Part shown: positions 43,121 to 52,500 of the stretch, in pieces | How the letters are laid out: every line of letters begins with the position of its first letter | Position numbering within the stretch: position 1 is the first letter of the stretch | Assembly (NCBI RefSeq): GCF_014333425.1 | Contig: NZ_JACRYT010000002.1 | Span: 186,001 to 250,000, forward strand | Source of the DNA: Zhenpiania hominis | GTDB lineage: Bacteria > Bacillota > Clostridia > Peptostreptococcales > Anaerovoracaceae | Length of the DNA: 64,000 bases | Reading direction: 5' to 3' | Translations under genes and position numbers: made by a program | Notes under the pieces: generated by a model | Database searches by the model: none | What the model saw: the letters and a program-made list of their open reading frames with translations, nothing else | What the model was told of the DNA's origin: nothing

Positions 43121-43879
43121 ATGCTTCCACAAGAACGTTACAATAAACTGATCGAATACCTGCAGGAGCATGAAATTATCAAAATCGACCAGATCGTTTC
43201 ACTATTTGATATTTCCATCGAAACGGCAAGGCGGGATCTGAATCATCTGGAGAAAGAAGGAATTATAAAGAAAATCTATGGAGGAGCGACCCTTATGGCT
43301 CCGGAAGCCAAAGAACCGGCTACATCGGATCGGCTTTCCCGCAATCTCGCGGAAAAAGCGGAAATCGCCAGAAAATGCGCGGACTTTATTAAAGATGGCG
43401 ATTCGATCCTGCTGGAAGTCGGAACAACCACGCTGCAGGTTGCCAAAGCTCTGAAGGAAAAACGGAATCTTACCGTAATTACCAACTCCATCCATGTTGT
43501 TAACGAGCTGATGGACACGGATTTTGATATCTATGTAATCGGTGGAAAGGTACGGCATGGGGAAGGGTCCGTTTCCGGAGCCCTTACGATGTTTGAACTG
43601 GAAAATTTTCAGATCAGCAAGGCCATTATCGGCGGAGGCGGTCTGACGCTGGAGAGGGGACTGTCTGATTACAATATTGAAGAGGCTCTGGTTCGCAAAA
43701 AAGTGGTGGAAAAGGCAAAGGAAGTCATTCTGGTGGTGGATCACAGCAAGTTCGGGCGGGATGTTCTCGCCCACATATGCCCGATTACCGCCATCGATCT
43801 TGTCATCACGGATCGGAATCTTAACGCGGAACTGGCCGCGGAATTTGAATCCGCCAATGTGAATCTGGTTTTAGCGTAG
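43121..43879 (+). CDS. DeoR/GlpR-family transcriptional regulator
   Basis: A 252-residue DeoR-type regulator. The N-terminal winged helix carries QERYNKLIEYLQEHEIIKI and DISIETARRDLNHLEKEGII. The C-terminal DeoRC sensor domain (IGGKVRHGEGSVSGALT, KAIIGGGGLTLERGLSDYN, VVDHSKFGRD) binds phosphorylated sugars or similar ligands in relatives. It is divergent from the saccharopine dehydrogenase-like gene and may control the phosphonate island with a phosphorylated ligand. AGGAGGGGACAGCT precedes the ATG. Confidence 0.94.
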   Translation: MLPQERYNKLIEYLQEHEIIKIDQIVSLFDISIETARRDLNHLEKEGIIKKIYGGATLMAPEAKEPATSDRLSRNLAEKAEIARKCADFIKDGDSILLEVGTTTLQVAKALKEKRNLTVITNSIHVVNELMDTDFDIYVIGGKVRHGEGSVSGALTMFELENFQISKAIIGGGGLTLERGLSDYNIEEALVRKKVVEKAKEVILVVDHSKFGRDVLAHICPITAIDLVITDRNLNAELAAEFESANVNLVLA

Positions 43880-43940
43880 AGTAGAAAAGAAGGGTCCTTG
43901 CCTGCAGGGGCCTTTATTTTTCATTTTTTTACCAAATTTC

Positions 43941-43971
43941 TTGACAAATTCCTACAAAAAAGTGTATTGTA
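43941..43971 (+). promoter_or_regulatory. Promoter of the ArsR-type gene with overlapping palindrome
   Basis: TTGACA (43941-43946), an 18-base spacer and TATTGT (43965-43970). The repeat TACAA (43953-43957) / TTGTA (43967-43971) overlaps the -10, suggesting autoregulation. Confidence 0.6.
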
Positions 43972-44003
43972 AATGAGCAGTGTATTTTTTGGGAGGAGTT
44001 TAG

Positions 44004-44327
44004 ATGAGACTAAGAAAAGAATCTGACAGTATTCAGGATGATGAAGTCCTGCTCATTGCAAAAGTTTCGGATGCGCTAGCGCATCCTGCCCGCATCAATA
44101 TTTACCGATTTATTATGCAGTGCAACCGGGAACGGACCGATGTGTGCAACAAAGATGTGGTCGCTGCTTTTGATTATTCACAGGCTACCATTTCTCAGCA
44201 CCTGAAAAAGCTGATCGATTCCAGCCTGATTCAAGTCAAAAAAGTAGATCGTTTTTCTTATTATTACGCAAATATGGGCGCGCTTGCCCGTTATCTGTCC
44301 GCAACCAGAAAATTCGGCCAGATTTAA
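44004..44327 (+). CDS. ArsR-type winged-helix regulator
   Basis: A 107-residue ArsR/SmtB-like repressor. VSDALAHPARINIYRFI begins the winged helix and FDYSQATISQHLKKLIDSSLI is the recognition region. The metal-binding Cys pair of arsenic or zinc sensors is not evident at the usual place, though C42 and C50 surround the second helix. The ligand is unknown. The stop overlaps the end of the convergent metallophosphoesterase gene by four bases. A GGGAGGAGT site precedes the start. Confidence 0.88.
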   Translation: MRLRKESDSIQDDEVLLIAKVSDALAHPARINIYRFIMQCNRERTDVCNKDVVAAFDYSQATISQHLKKLIDSSLIQVKKVDRFSYYYANMGALARYLSATRKFGQI

Positions 44328-45649
44328 GGCCGTTTTTTCCGGCGTACCGCCGCGGCGATGCCGGCAATCATCACAGGAGCAAAAATAAGCCCGGCAATCG
44401 CTCCTTTCAATATTCCTTTTTCGTGTTTCTCTTTTGACCACCGATCGATAATCTGCCCTTTTTCATCATAGGAAAGAAGGGAAAGCCGATCCTTTTCCAC
44501 CCGAATAATCTGGTAATTGCTGTTTACCGCATCCAGCGCTTTCGTATAGGCCGGAGCGTTTTCGCCGTTATAATAAGTGCTGCGCCGCTTCCCGGAATTG
44601 CCGATTACATAAGTAATTCCACCGATCTCTTTCGTTCTCATATAAATGTGCTGGTGACCGCAAAGAGCCAGATCAATCTCTCCTTTTTCCAGAATCGGTT
44701 CCCATTCCTGACGGATCCATTCGTAAACCGAGTCTCCGTTTGAGATCCCGTAAGGCGGGTGATGAAGAACGGCAAGCTTCCATTTGGCATTGCTTTTCCT
44801 TAAATCCTCTTCCATCCAGATCCGGATCTCATGAAGCTTTTCGTCCCATTCTTCCGCCATGGAAGCTTTTCGATTATCCAGCAAAAAGCAAGTGTTTAAT
44901 ACAATAATATGGCAGTTTCCATAGTCAAAGGAGTAAAATTCTTCTTCCAGATCCTGCGGCCCGTTTTCCGGAAGCGCCAGCATCTGCAGGTATGGATCCG
45001 CCTTTACGGAAGTTTCATGATTACCAATAGCCGGCATCATAGGAATATAGGAAAATACTGAGGAAGCATTGTCGAGGAACAAATTCCAGTCCTTCATCTT
45101 TCTGCTGGAATTTACCATATCTCCTCCAATCAGAGCGAAAGCGATTCCCGGATTCCTCTCCCGAATATCCTGCAGCAGTTTGCCCCATTCCCCATAGTCC
45201 CGGTTCCTGTTCCGGTACTGAACATCTCCTAAATATAGAAAGTCAAAGGAGGTTTCACTCTTTTCCTCCCATGTTTCAGGGTCCGGCGCAGTCGTAAAGG
45301 TACGGATCTGACTCCATTCTGCCCCATTTCCAACCCGATAATCGTATGTTGTGTTGTGACTCAATCCCTTTAAAACAGCTTCGTAACGATAATATCCGGT
45401 TTCTCCCACATCTGTAATCTCCGCTTTCACCTGATGTTGTCCCGACAATTCATCCCCGCTTTTATTATATTGAACATAGCCTTCCCGGCGAGAAGGGCTG
45501 TGCCAGGTGATCGTCTGGCTATGTGAGGGGCTCTCCGACCATGACAGCAAAAATTGGCTGCCATCATAGCTTTCGGCAGAAGACACAGCCGGAACCGCAA
45601 GAAAAAGAAGGCAGAGAACGCCCCATACTGCTTTATACGCGCTTCTCAT
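44324..45649 (-). CDS. Secreted metallophosphoesterase, purple acid phosphatase-like, membrane-anchored
   Basis: A 441-residue exported protein. A signal peptide (WGVLCLLFLAVPAVSSAES) is followed by a fibronectin-like N-terminal domain (residues 30-120) as in purple acid phosphatases, then the calcineurin-like phosphoesterase core: YLGDVQYR, IGGDMVNSS, AIGNHETS, VLHHPPYG and CGHQHIYM. A C-terminal hydrophobic segment ending RRKKRP anchors it. It probably releases phosphate from extracellular esters. The start is at ATG 45649 after GGAGGAGTTGT. The Crp-type gene ends about 210 bases upstream. Confidence 0.92.
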   Translation of the reverse strand: MRSAYKAVWGVLCLLFLAVPAVSSAESYDGSQFLLSWSESPSHSQTITWHSPSRREGYVQYNKSGDELSGQHQVKAEITDVGETGYYRYEAVLKGLSHNTTYDYRVGNGAEWSQIRTFTTAPDPETWEEKSETSFDFLYLGDVQYRNRNRDYGEWGKLLQDIRERNPGIAFALIGGDMVNSSRKMKDWNLFLDNASSVFSYIPMMPAIGNHETSVKADPYLQMLALPENGPQDLEEEFYSFDYGNCHIIVLNTCFLLDNRKASMAEEWDEKLHEIRIWMEEDLRKSNAKWKLAVLHHPPYGISNGDSVYEWIRQEWEPILEKGEIDLALCGHQHIYMRTKEIGGITYVIGNSGKRRSTYYNGENAPAYTKALDAVNSNYQIIRVEKDRLSLLSYDEKGQIIDRWSKEKHEKGILKGAIAGLIFAPVMIAGIAAAVRRKKRP

Positions 45650-45705
45650 ACAACTCCTCCTGGAAGTTCTAGTATATGCAAAGCAGCGCGCTTTTATACG
45701 AAATA

Positions 45706-45739
45706 GAAAACAGCGATGTACGGTTTCATCGCTGTTTTC
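45706..45739 (-). terminator. Hairpin between the Crp-type and phosphoesterase genes
   Basis: GAAAACAGCGATG / CATCGCTGTTTTC stem, eight-base loop, then TATTTC on the minus strand. It could terminate the Crp transcript or attenuate the phosphoesterase gene. Confidence 0.65.
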
Positions 45740-45862
45740 CGGGCAAATTATTATTATAATGTTTTGAAGAAAAGTCATGGTTGTTTATTACCATGACTAA
45801 AGAGTACCATATGTCGCCCCAAAAGTCTGTTGTCAAAACAACTTTTTTAAATTTTTTTAATT

Positions 45863-46525
45863 TCATAGAATCCGAAAGTGATCCTTTTTAAAATCAATAA
45901 TTCCTTCCCTTTTCATCTGGTTCAGTTCATATGACAACGCGCTCCGGTTAACACATAAATACTGGGCAAACTGTTCCCGATCCATGTGGATACAAAATTC
46001 TGAACCACCAGCTTTGTTGTTGATAATCTTCAAATAGGTCATAATTCTGTCCCGAAGTCCCCGTTTTGAAAGCGCTTCAATTTTATACAGCTTCTTGATA
46101 TTGTCATCTGCCAGAATTTGCAGAAGTCCCAACGCAATTCCTGACGCGTACTCCGTTTGTATCGCGCTTTGAAAATCAATAAAAATCACTTCCGCCTTTT
46201 CATTTGCCATATAGGTTAAAGGAGATGTCTTCATCCGGGATACCGGCGCCTCAGCCCCAAAAATTTCTCCATGCTTGTAAATATACATCAGGTCTACCGC
46301 GCCCTCCATATGAAATTTTTCTCCTCGCACGGTTCCGGAGTGAAGAATCGCGATTTCTTTTATTTCTTCTCCTTCCAAAAATATCAGTTCTTCTTCTTTA
46401 TATTCCCGTATACGAATTTGAAGTCGCCGTACCGCATTCTTCTGTTCTATCTCCGGAATTCCACATAAAAATCCTGACTCTTGGATGGTTTTATAATACT
46501 CTTCTTTGATCCGCTGTTCCGCCAT
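45863..46525 (-). CDS. Crp/Fnr-family transcriptional regulator
   Basis: A 220-residue Crp/Fnr-type protein. The cyclic-nucleotide-like sensor domain spans residues 30-130 (LIFLEGEEIKEIAILHSGTV, YKHGEIFGAEAPVS). The C-terminal helix-turn-helix contains MDREQFAQYLCVNRSALSYELNQMKREGII. There is no N-terminal Fnr-type Cys cluster, so oxygen sensing through Fe-S is unlikely. The start at ATG 46525 is inferred from AGGTGAG; it lies 13 bases behind the HD gene's stop, so the two form an operon. Confidence 0.9.
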   Translation of the reverse strand: MAEQRIKEEYYKTIQESGFLCGIPEIEQKNAVRRLQIRIREYKEEELIFLEGEEIKEIAILHSGTVRGEKFHMEGAVDLMYIYKHGEIFGAEAPVSRMKTSPLTYMANEKAEVIFIDFQSAIQTEYASGIALGLLQILADDNIKKLYKIEALSKRGLRDRIMTYLKIINNKAGGSEFCIHMDREQFAQYLCVNRSALSYELNQMKREGIIDFKKDHFRIL

Positions 46526-46538
46526 TTTGCTCACCTAC

Positions 46539-47009
46539 CTATACGCGCTTTCCAAGCAGCTTCTCCAACCTTACTTTTTGTTCTTCTCTCGCGAAGCCAT
46601 ATCCATATTGATAAAAATCCAGGACATCCGCATCCTTTACGATTTCTTCCAAAGGACTCCCGATTTCCGCTTTTTTACTGTGATTCTTTACAGCAATTCC
46701 GATTTGCTGAATTTCCTCCTCTTCAAAAAGACCGGTTCCGCGCAGAAATTCCATAGCCGGCTGGTATCCGGCTTCCGCGTGGTTCTCTTGCTTTCCCGTA
46801 ATAATTCGCCCATAATCATGAACCGCGCAGGCGCAGGAGGCCAAAATCGGATCTACGCCTCGTTTTTCAGCCATGAGATAACCCAGCTTCGCGCAGCTCA
46901 CAATATGTACCCGCTCCCAGTCAATAAAGTGGGAACGTTCCGTCACCAGTTTTTCATACTTGTCAATTTCTTTCAAAAGAGCGCTCTGCAGGCGCAGTAT
47001 TTTTTTCAT
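46539..47009 (-). CDS. HD-domain phosphohydrolase
   Basis: A 156-residue HD-domain protein. The metal-binding set is visible: H36 region (ERVHIVSCAK), the HD pair in AVHDYGRIITG, a following His in KNHSKK, and the Asp of KDADVLDFY. Relatives hydrolyse nucleotides or phosphate esters; the substrate is unknown. It is upstream of and nearly overlapping the Crp-type gene, which may mean the regulator responds to the compound it makes or degrades. Confidence 0.88.
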   Translation of the reverse strand: MKKILRLQSALLKEIDKYEKLVTERSHFIDWERVHIVSCAKLGYLMAEKRGVDPILASCACAVHDYGRIITGKQENHAEAGYQPAMEFLRGTGLFEEEEIQQIGIAVKNHSKKAEIGSPLEEIVKDADVLDFYQYGYGFAREEQKVRLEKLLGKRV

Positions 47010-47324
47010 TTGAGCTTCCTCCTTTCCCCTATTATACCGACTCTCTGTGGTGAATACAATCTTCCGCGCGAAAATACCCTGTTTTTCTTATCTTTTCCAA
47101 TTTCCTTATGCTCTCTGAAAACAGAACCTATATTCGAATTTCCAGAAAGGCCTTCACTAACCTGGCGGCCTGACTAGTTTACAGATGGTCGAAATGTCCA
47201 TGCAGTCTCCTTTACTTTTCGTAATAGACTATTTCCTCAAAATACTGCGAAAAGATTGAAAATCAGTCGGGTTTATGCTAAATTCATATATGTATAAATA
47301 TGTTCAGAAAGGAGCTCGACAAAA
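47010..47324. other. Gene-poor region with leader promoter
   Basis: Apart from a likely promoter (TTGAAA 47256-47261, 17-base spacer, TAAATT 47279-47284) I see no feature. The promoter would drive the short leader ORF and the GLUG surface protein. Confidence 0.5.
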
Positions 47325-47366
47325 ATGGCGGCAATCGGCACACTGATAGCAAGCAAGCAAATATAG
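47325..47366 (+). CDS. 13-residue leader peptide
   Basis: A minimal ORF, MAAIGTLIASKQI, preceded by AAAGGAG and followed by a strong terminator-like hairpin at 47415-47456 before the surface protein gene. The promoter / short ORF / terminator / gene order is that of translation-coupled attenuators. The peptide is not one I recognise. Translation is inferred from its ribosome site only. Confidence 0.4.
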   Translation: MAAIGTLIASKQI

Positions 47367-47414
47367 CATAACTTTGCCCATTGTCCCTGTCAAGCTGAAA
47401 GCTGTACAAAACAG

Positions 47415-47459
47415 AAGGCGTATTCTGCCCGATTTACCGCGGGTGGAATACGCCTTTTC
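47415..47459 (+). terminator. Attenuator-like hairpin before the GLUG surface protein
   Basis: Perfect arms AAGGCGTATTC / GAATACGCCTT with an inner CCCG / CGGG pairing and TTTT after. It lies between the short ORF and the ATG at 47505. Confidence 0.75.
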
Positions 47460-47504
47460 GCGTTCAGGTATAAGCAAAAATATTTAACGAAAGGATTTAA
47501 AGAC

Positions 47505-49292
47505 ATGAAAACAAAACGTAAATTTTGGGGTGTACTGCTGACAGTCTGCATGGTTTTCTGTATGTCCCCAACTGCTGTTTTTGCGGCGGGCAATGTTCCT
47601 GACACCGCATGGACGGACTATGCCGCGGCAGACTTTGCAGGCGGCACAGGAACGGAGGCAGATCCTTATCAGATTGCTACCGCGGAGCAATTAGCCAAGC
47701 TGTCAAAGGATGTAAGTGAGGGAAACAACTACCAGGGGACGTTTTTTGAGCTTACCGAAAACATCGATCTGAGCAGTCATCGCTGGATCCCTATAGGCAT
47801 TAATAAATGGGAATCGAGTGGAGCAACTACCTCCAACTGGTTTGAAGGCTTTATCGATGGGAGCAATAAGACGATCAGTGGGCTTATTGTGGATGAGAGA
47901 ACGGATAAAAATGCCGCCGGTTTCTTTGGGGACATCCGAAATGTCAGCGGGGGTACCGTAGGCGCGAAAAATCTGATCATTTCAGATGCCAGCATCTATG
48001 CCGATGAAGAAGGACTTATGGAATTAAGGGCAGGCATTCTTGCAGGATATGCTTCGTCCAATCCGGGTCAACAGATCGTATTTGAAAACATAACTGTTTC
48101 AGGTGATATTGAGATAGAAAGCACCGATGGCTCTAACAACGTCGGCGGAATGATCGGATACGGCGACGGGGTAAAAGCAACCGACTGTAAAGCTGAAAAT
48201 ATTTCTGTCACAGGAGCCAGCAACAGCGGCGGATTCATAGGCAACAGCAGTGACTCTGTCTTTGAAAATTGTGAAGCTTCCGGAACGGTTTCCGGTATGT
48301 GGGCGCTGGGAGGCTTTGTCGGATATACCACTGCAGCAGACTTTTCAGATGCTACTCGGTCCGTCTATAAGCATTGTGCCGCCGATGTGGAGATTACAGG
48401 CTCTGACTGGAGACTTGGCGGCTTTGCCGGTTATGCGGAGTACGGGAAATTCGATAACTGCGTTGCTTTCGGAGATATTACCAGCACTGTCGATGGCTGG
48501 GAGCCGAATGTCGGAGGATTTATCGGGCAAAGCGATAATGCCGAGGTCAGTAGCAGTCATGCGGCGGGAGATGTAGTTTCCGCCTCTTCGGATTATAAAG
48601 CCGGAGGCTTTGTCGGCAATTATGTGGGAGGCACATTTGCAGGCTGCTCCTTTGACAGCGAGAAAAACAGCGGTTTGACCGCAGCCGGCACAGGCACCAT
48701 TTCGTCCGGTGTGGAAGGCGGCAGCACGAATGAGGTATTGGCCAATATCTGTGAGGATTACTACGGCGGTCACAAGTATAGTTCCGATTGGACAATCGAT
48801 ACTGCGGCCACCTGTACAACAGATGGGAGCAAATACCAGCACTGTGAACGCTGCGACGCCAAAGGCAATATCACGGCTGTCCCGGCGACCGGTCATAAGG
48901 CAGGGACGGAATGGAAATCGGATGGAACCGGACATTGGAACGAATGCGTATATTGTGGAGATAAAATGAATGAATCCGCCCATACTTACAAATGGGTGAC
49001 GGACAAAGAAGCCACAGCAGATGAGACAGGCTCAAAGCATGAGGAATGTACCGTCTGCGGTTATGAAAAAGCGGCGGTAGAAATTCCTGCAGCGGGAACA
49101 CCATCAGATACCGATACCCCAACCGACAGCGACCAGACCGGCGATAAAAACAATCCGAACACTGGGACAACAGACAGCCCTCGGACCGGCGATGACAGTA
49201 ATATCGCCCTTTGGATCGCGATTATGCTGGCAGCCGGTATAGCCCTGACCGGCACGGTCCTTTACAGAAGAAAGCAAACCAATCACCGTTAA
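47505..49292 (+). CDS. Sortase-type surface protein with GLUG repeats
   Basis: A 595-residue exported protein. The signal peptide ends near SPTAVFAA. Residues 45-120 resemble the domain that precedes GLUG repeats (GTEADPYQIATAEQLAKL). Residues 120-420 hold repeated GLUG-type units (NVGGMIGYG, SGGFIGN, LGGFVGY, VGGFIGQ, AGGFVGN). Two Cys-rich CxxC segments follow (CERCDAK, CVYCGDK, CTVCGYE). It ends in a Thr/Asp-rich wall spacer, an SPRTGDD sorting motif, a hydrophobic stretch and RRKQTNHR. This fits covalent wall anchoring with a non-canonical sorting motif. No sortase lies in the window. Likely adhesion or glycan contact, unproven. Confidence 0.88.
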   Translation: MKTKRKFWGVLLTVCMVFCMSPTAVFAAGNVPDTAWTDYAAADFAGGTGTEADPYQIATAEQLAKLSKDVSEGNNYQGTFFELTENIDLSSHRWIPIGINKWESSGATTSNWFEGFIDGSNKTISGLIVDERTDKNAAGFFGDIRNVSGGTVGAKNLIISDASIYADEEGLMELRAGILAGYASSNPGQQIVFENITVSGDIEIESTDGSNNVGGMIGYGDGVKATDCKAENISVTGASNSGGFIGNSSDSVFENCEASGTVSGMWALGGFVGYTTAADFSDATRSVYKHCAADVEITGSDWRLGGFAGYAEYGKFDNCVAFGDITSTVDGWEPNVGGFIGQSDNAEVSSSHAAGDVVSASSDYKAGGFVGNYVGGTFAGCSFDSEKNSGLTAAGTGTISSGVEGGSTNEVLANICEDYYGGHKYSSDWTIDTAATCTTDGSKYQHCERCDAKGNITAVPATGHKAGTEWKSDGTGHWNECVYCGDKMNESAHTYKWVTDKEATADETGSKHEECTVCGYEKAAVEIPAAGTPSDTDTPTDSDQTGDKNNPNTGTTDSPRTGDDSNIALWIAIMLAAGIALTGTVLYRRKQTNHR

Positions 49293-49326
49293 ATCGAGTA
49301 GGGGCTAACCTGTAGCCCCTACTCGA
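49293..49326 (+). terminator. Terminator of the GLUG surface protein gene
   Basis: Perfect 14-base arms ATCGAGTAGGGGCT / AGCCCCTACTCGAT directly after the stop; the T-run is short. Confidence 0.8.
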
Positions 49327-49392
49327 TCTTCAAAAATAAAGGTGATATAATCGTTCGCAGCGCCGAACAAAAAAAGAATTAGCGCGAACAGG

Positions 49393-49430
49393 ACGCCCAT
49401 GCGGGAATTTACCCGATTCGGGCGTTTTTT
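49393..49430 (+). terminator. Leader hairpin before the large surface protein
   Basis: A GC-rich arm pair ACGCCC / GGGCGT with further CGGG / CCCG pairing inside and TTTTTT after. It sits about 130 bases before the next gene and may be a second terminator or an attenuator. Confidence 0.6.
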
Positions 49431-49557
49431 GATGGAAAAATGAAGGAGGCTACTAACCCATTTCACCCTTTGCAACGGGTGATGCCAGCCAAACCTGTTT
49501 TTGATAAAATAAAACTGAAACAATGTTTGAAATTACAGCTCTTTTGGAGGGGAAGAT

Positions 49558-52500
49558 ATGAGGAATTGTGCAAAGAGAATCATTGCGATCGCTTTAATCG
49601 CGGCGTTAACCCTTTCGATTTTTCCAAATATCGGCGCGGCAAGGGCGGAAGCCGCATCGGAAAGCGGGGCGAACGTGATCGGAAACGTATCGGCATCGGC
49701 CGCGTCCGCTGAGGGTGAAGCGACTGCGGGGTTCGTCAGTGTTGAGATCGATCCGGACGCGAACACCGGCGCGATCACCTGGTATGGAGACGCCCGGCAG
49801 ATGCAGGTGAATTTTTATGAGGATGGCTATGAAGGCACGTTTGACGACGAACGCCCGGTTTATCAGAAGAGCGTATCCGTATCTCCTTCTCTTGATGCTC
49901 CGGTTACGACCAATCTGGCCTTCGATGCGGATATGCCGGAATATTTTATCCTGGAAGTGCTGCTGCAGGATGCTTCCGGAACAAATACAGCGGATCCGTA
50001 TTTGTCGAACGCGTATTCCGAAAAGATTCGGGAGGTCAGTGAAAAGACAGCGGCCGACTACCGTCATAAAGGAGATCGTCTGGTCGAGCTGGCAGTCAAT
50101 TCCGGCGCGGATAAGGGCAGCTTTATGATTCTTGCCGATGATGTTCTGCGCATCGAAGAAGGCGCCGGCGCGTCGGAGGGCGCGGAAGGTGGATCCGGCG
50201 TGGAGATTGACTTTATACCTGCCAACAGCGGAGATTCTCTGTGCACTTTGAATCATATCGGCAGCAGACTTTCCGGGCAGCTCCGGAATCTGAAAGAGGA
50301 CGCGCCGGTCTTTCTGATCGATGAGACTACAAACGCGGAAGGGAAGGCAACAACAGGCTACTATATGTTCAGTGTGGACAGCGTAAATGTCGATGACGCG
50401 TCCGACAGCGCGGTTCTCCGCGGAGAGGTTCATGACAGCTTGGATGAAACGAAAGAACCGGATATAGAGGCCCTGCGTTCCTTTTTGACCGCGATCAACT
50501 TAAAAGCGTCGCAAGAATATAACGTCCCGCTTGACAGCATTCCTTTGGGAACCTGGGGAACGCTGTCTATGAATATGAAGGGAACCCTGACCGTCTCCCT
50601 GACCGGGGATTTCAGCTGGAGCGGAGCGGAAGTCGCCTTTTCGATCGTCAACGATCTCCACTGCCCGGATACCGAACTCGATGTGGATCTCCCTACCGTG
50701 ACGAAAGACTTTCCCATTCTAACGATTCCCATCATCGTGACCGGGGTTGTAAACCTTGAGTATAACACCAGCTTTCGAATTTCCGGCACTGCGACCGGCG
50801 GAATCCGATTTGATGCCAGCATGTGTACCGGGATCGAGATCGGAGGCAAGGCTGGCCTGACCGGACTGGATCTTTTCGTAAACAACAAATCGACCATGCC
50901 CAAATTCGATTTTAGAGGGTTTTCCATCCAGGGATCGGTGTTCGTCGGATTCGCGAGCGGGCTTTCGCTTTCCTGCTTTAAGGTCCTCTCGGTCAGCGCG
51001 GAACTGGAAACTGGATTGGAAATTTCCGGAAAGCTGACCAGCGGGCATTACTTCGATGAAAAAAGGAAATATCACGCGTGCAAGGATTTTCAATGTATTG
51101 ACGGAGATCTCAGCTACAAAATGCTGGGCTACAGCGTCAGCGTCAACGCGGGGGTTTTCAGCAAAGGCATTTCCGGCATTTTTAGACCGACCATCCCGAT
51201 CACGCCGTTTTACTATTCAGGGACCTACAATGATTCCGCGGCCACGACCTGCCCCCATTGGGGATACCGGCTGTTCGTTCATGTAACCGACCAAAATAAT
51301 ACGCCGCTGAAAGACGCGGAGGTCTCCTACAAAATTGATGACAAACAGTTTGAATCCATAAAGAGCGGAAAAACAGACGCGGAAGGAAAGGCTGTAATCT
51401 ACCTGCCTGCCGGAACGCATACGATCACCGTTTCGGCGAAGGACGAAACCGGCCATACCTACCAGACAACCGAGGAGTTTGAGGAAAAAGGGTATGATGA
51501 TAATGATAAGCTGATTCAGGAGCATCTGTATGTTGCGATTGACATGACGCGTTATACGATTTCCTTTGTTGATGAGGATACCAGCGGACCGGCGAAGTAT
51601 ATGCCGGACGCGATCTATGCGTACCCCGATCAGAAAACAGCGAAAATTCCGGATAACATACCAGGAAAAACTGGGCTTTTCTTTCGCGGATGGTCCATAG
51701 AACCAAATTCGTCGAAAGTTAAGTACCTACCAAGAAATTCGATCACTGTGGAACAGGATACGACGCTTTACGTGGTCTGGGCGCATAACAAATATTATAT
51801 CCATTTCGATAAGAATAAACCGGGGAACGCATCTCACATAGTTGAGAATACGATGGAGGATCAGGAAGTAACCCTATATGAAGGGATTACCCTTCCGGAA
51901 AACAACTATACGCTGACCGGATGGGAATTTAAAGGTTGGAATACGGAGCCGGACGGCAGTGGAAAATTCTATGCGGATCAAGCAAATGTGCCAGAGAAAG
52001 ACTTTGGATACGGCATGAAGGAGCACATCACCCTTTACGCCCAGTGGGAGCCGAAGACGTATACGGTTACCTTCGAGCCGGGCGAGGGGGCGACCGGGGA
52101 AACAATGACACAGGAGATGAAATACGACACTTCGGAGACCCTGGATCCCTGTAAATTTACAAATGGGAGCTCCGTTTTTACGCACTGGTCCACGGCAGCT
52201 CTTGGAAGCCATTACGCGGATGAAGCTGTGGTGACCAATCTCTGTACGGTTCTTAATGAAGACAATGGAGAAGAATTACAAGGGGCCACCCTCACTGCCA
52301 ACTGGCTGGATACAAACCGCGCGACGATTGTGGTTACAAACAACGGCGAAATGGTAGACCTCGATGCGGAGAAGATTAAGCTGAAAGAACTTGGAGGCGA
52401 TGAAACGTTTATACCATTTGATAAGAAAGCCGTCGGTGTTTACACAATAAAAGAAGATGGGAGTATAACAACTGGCAGTTATGAGGTTCTGTTTGATCCC

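Noticed and set aside
49606..50433. 275-residue minus-strand frame inside the InlB-repeat gene
   Set aside because: Antisense to a clear exported protein with intact repeats; chance frame.
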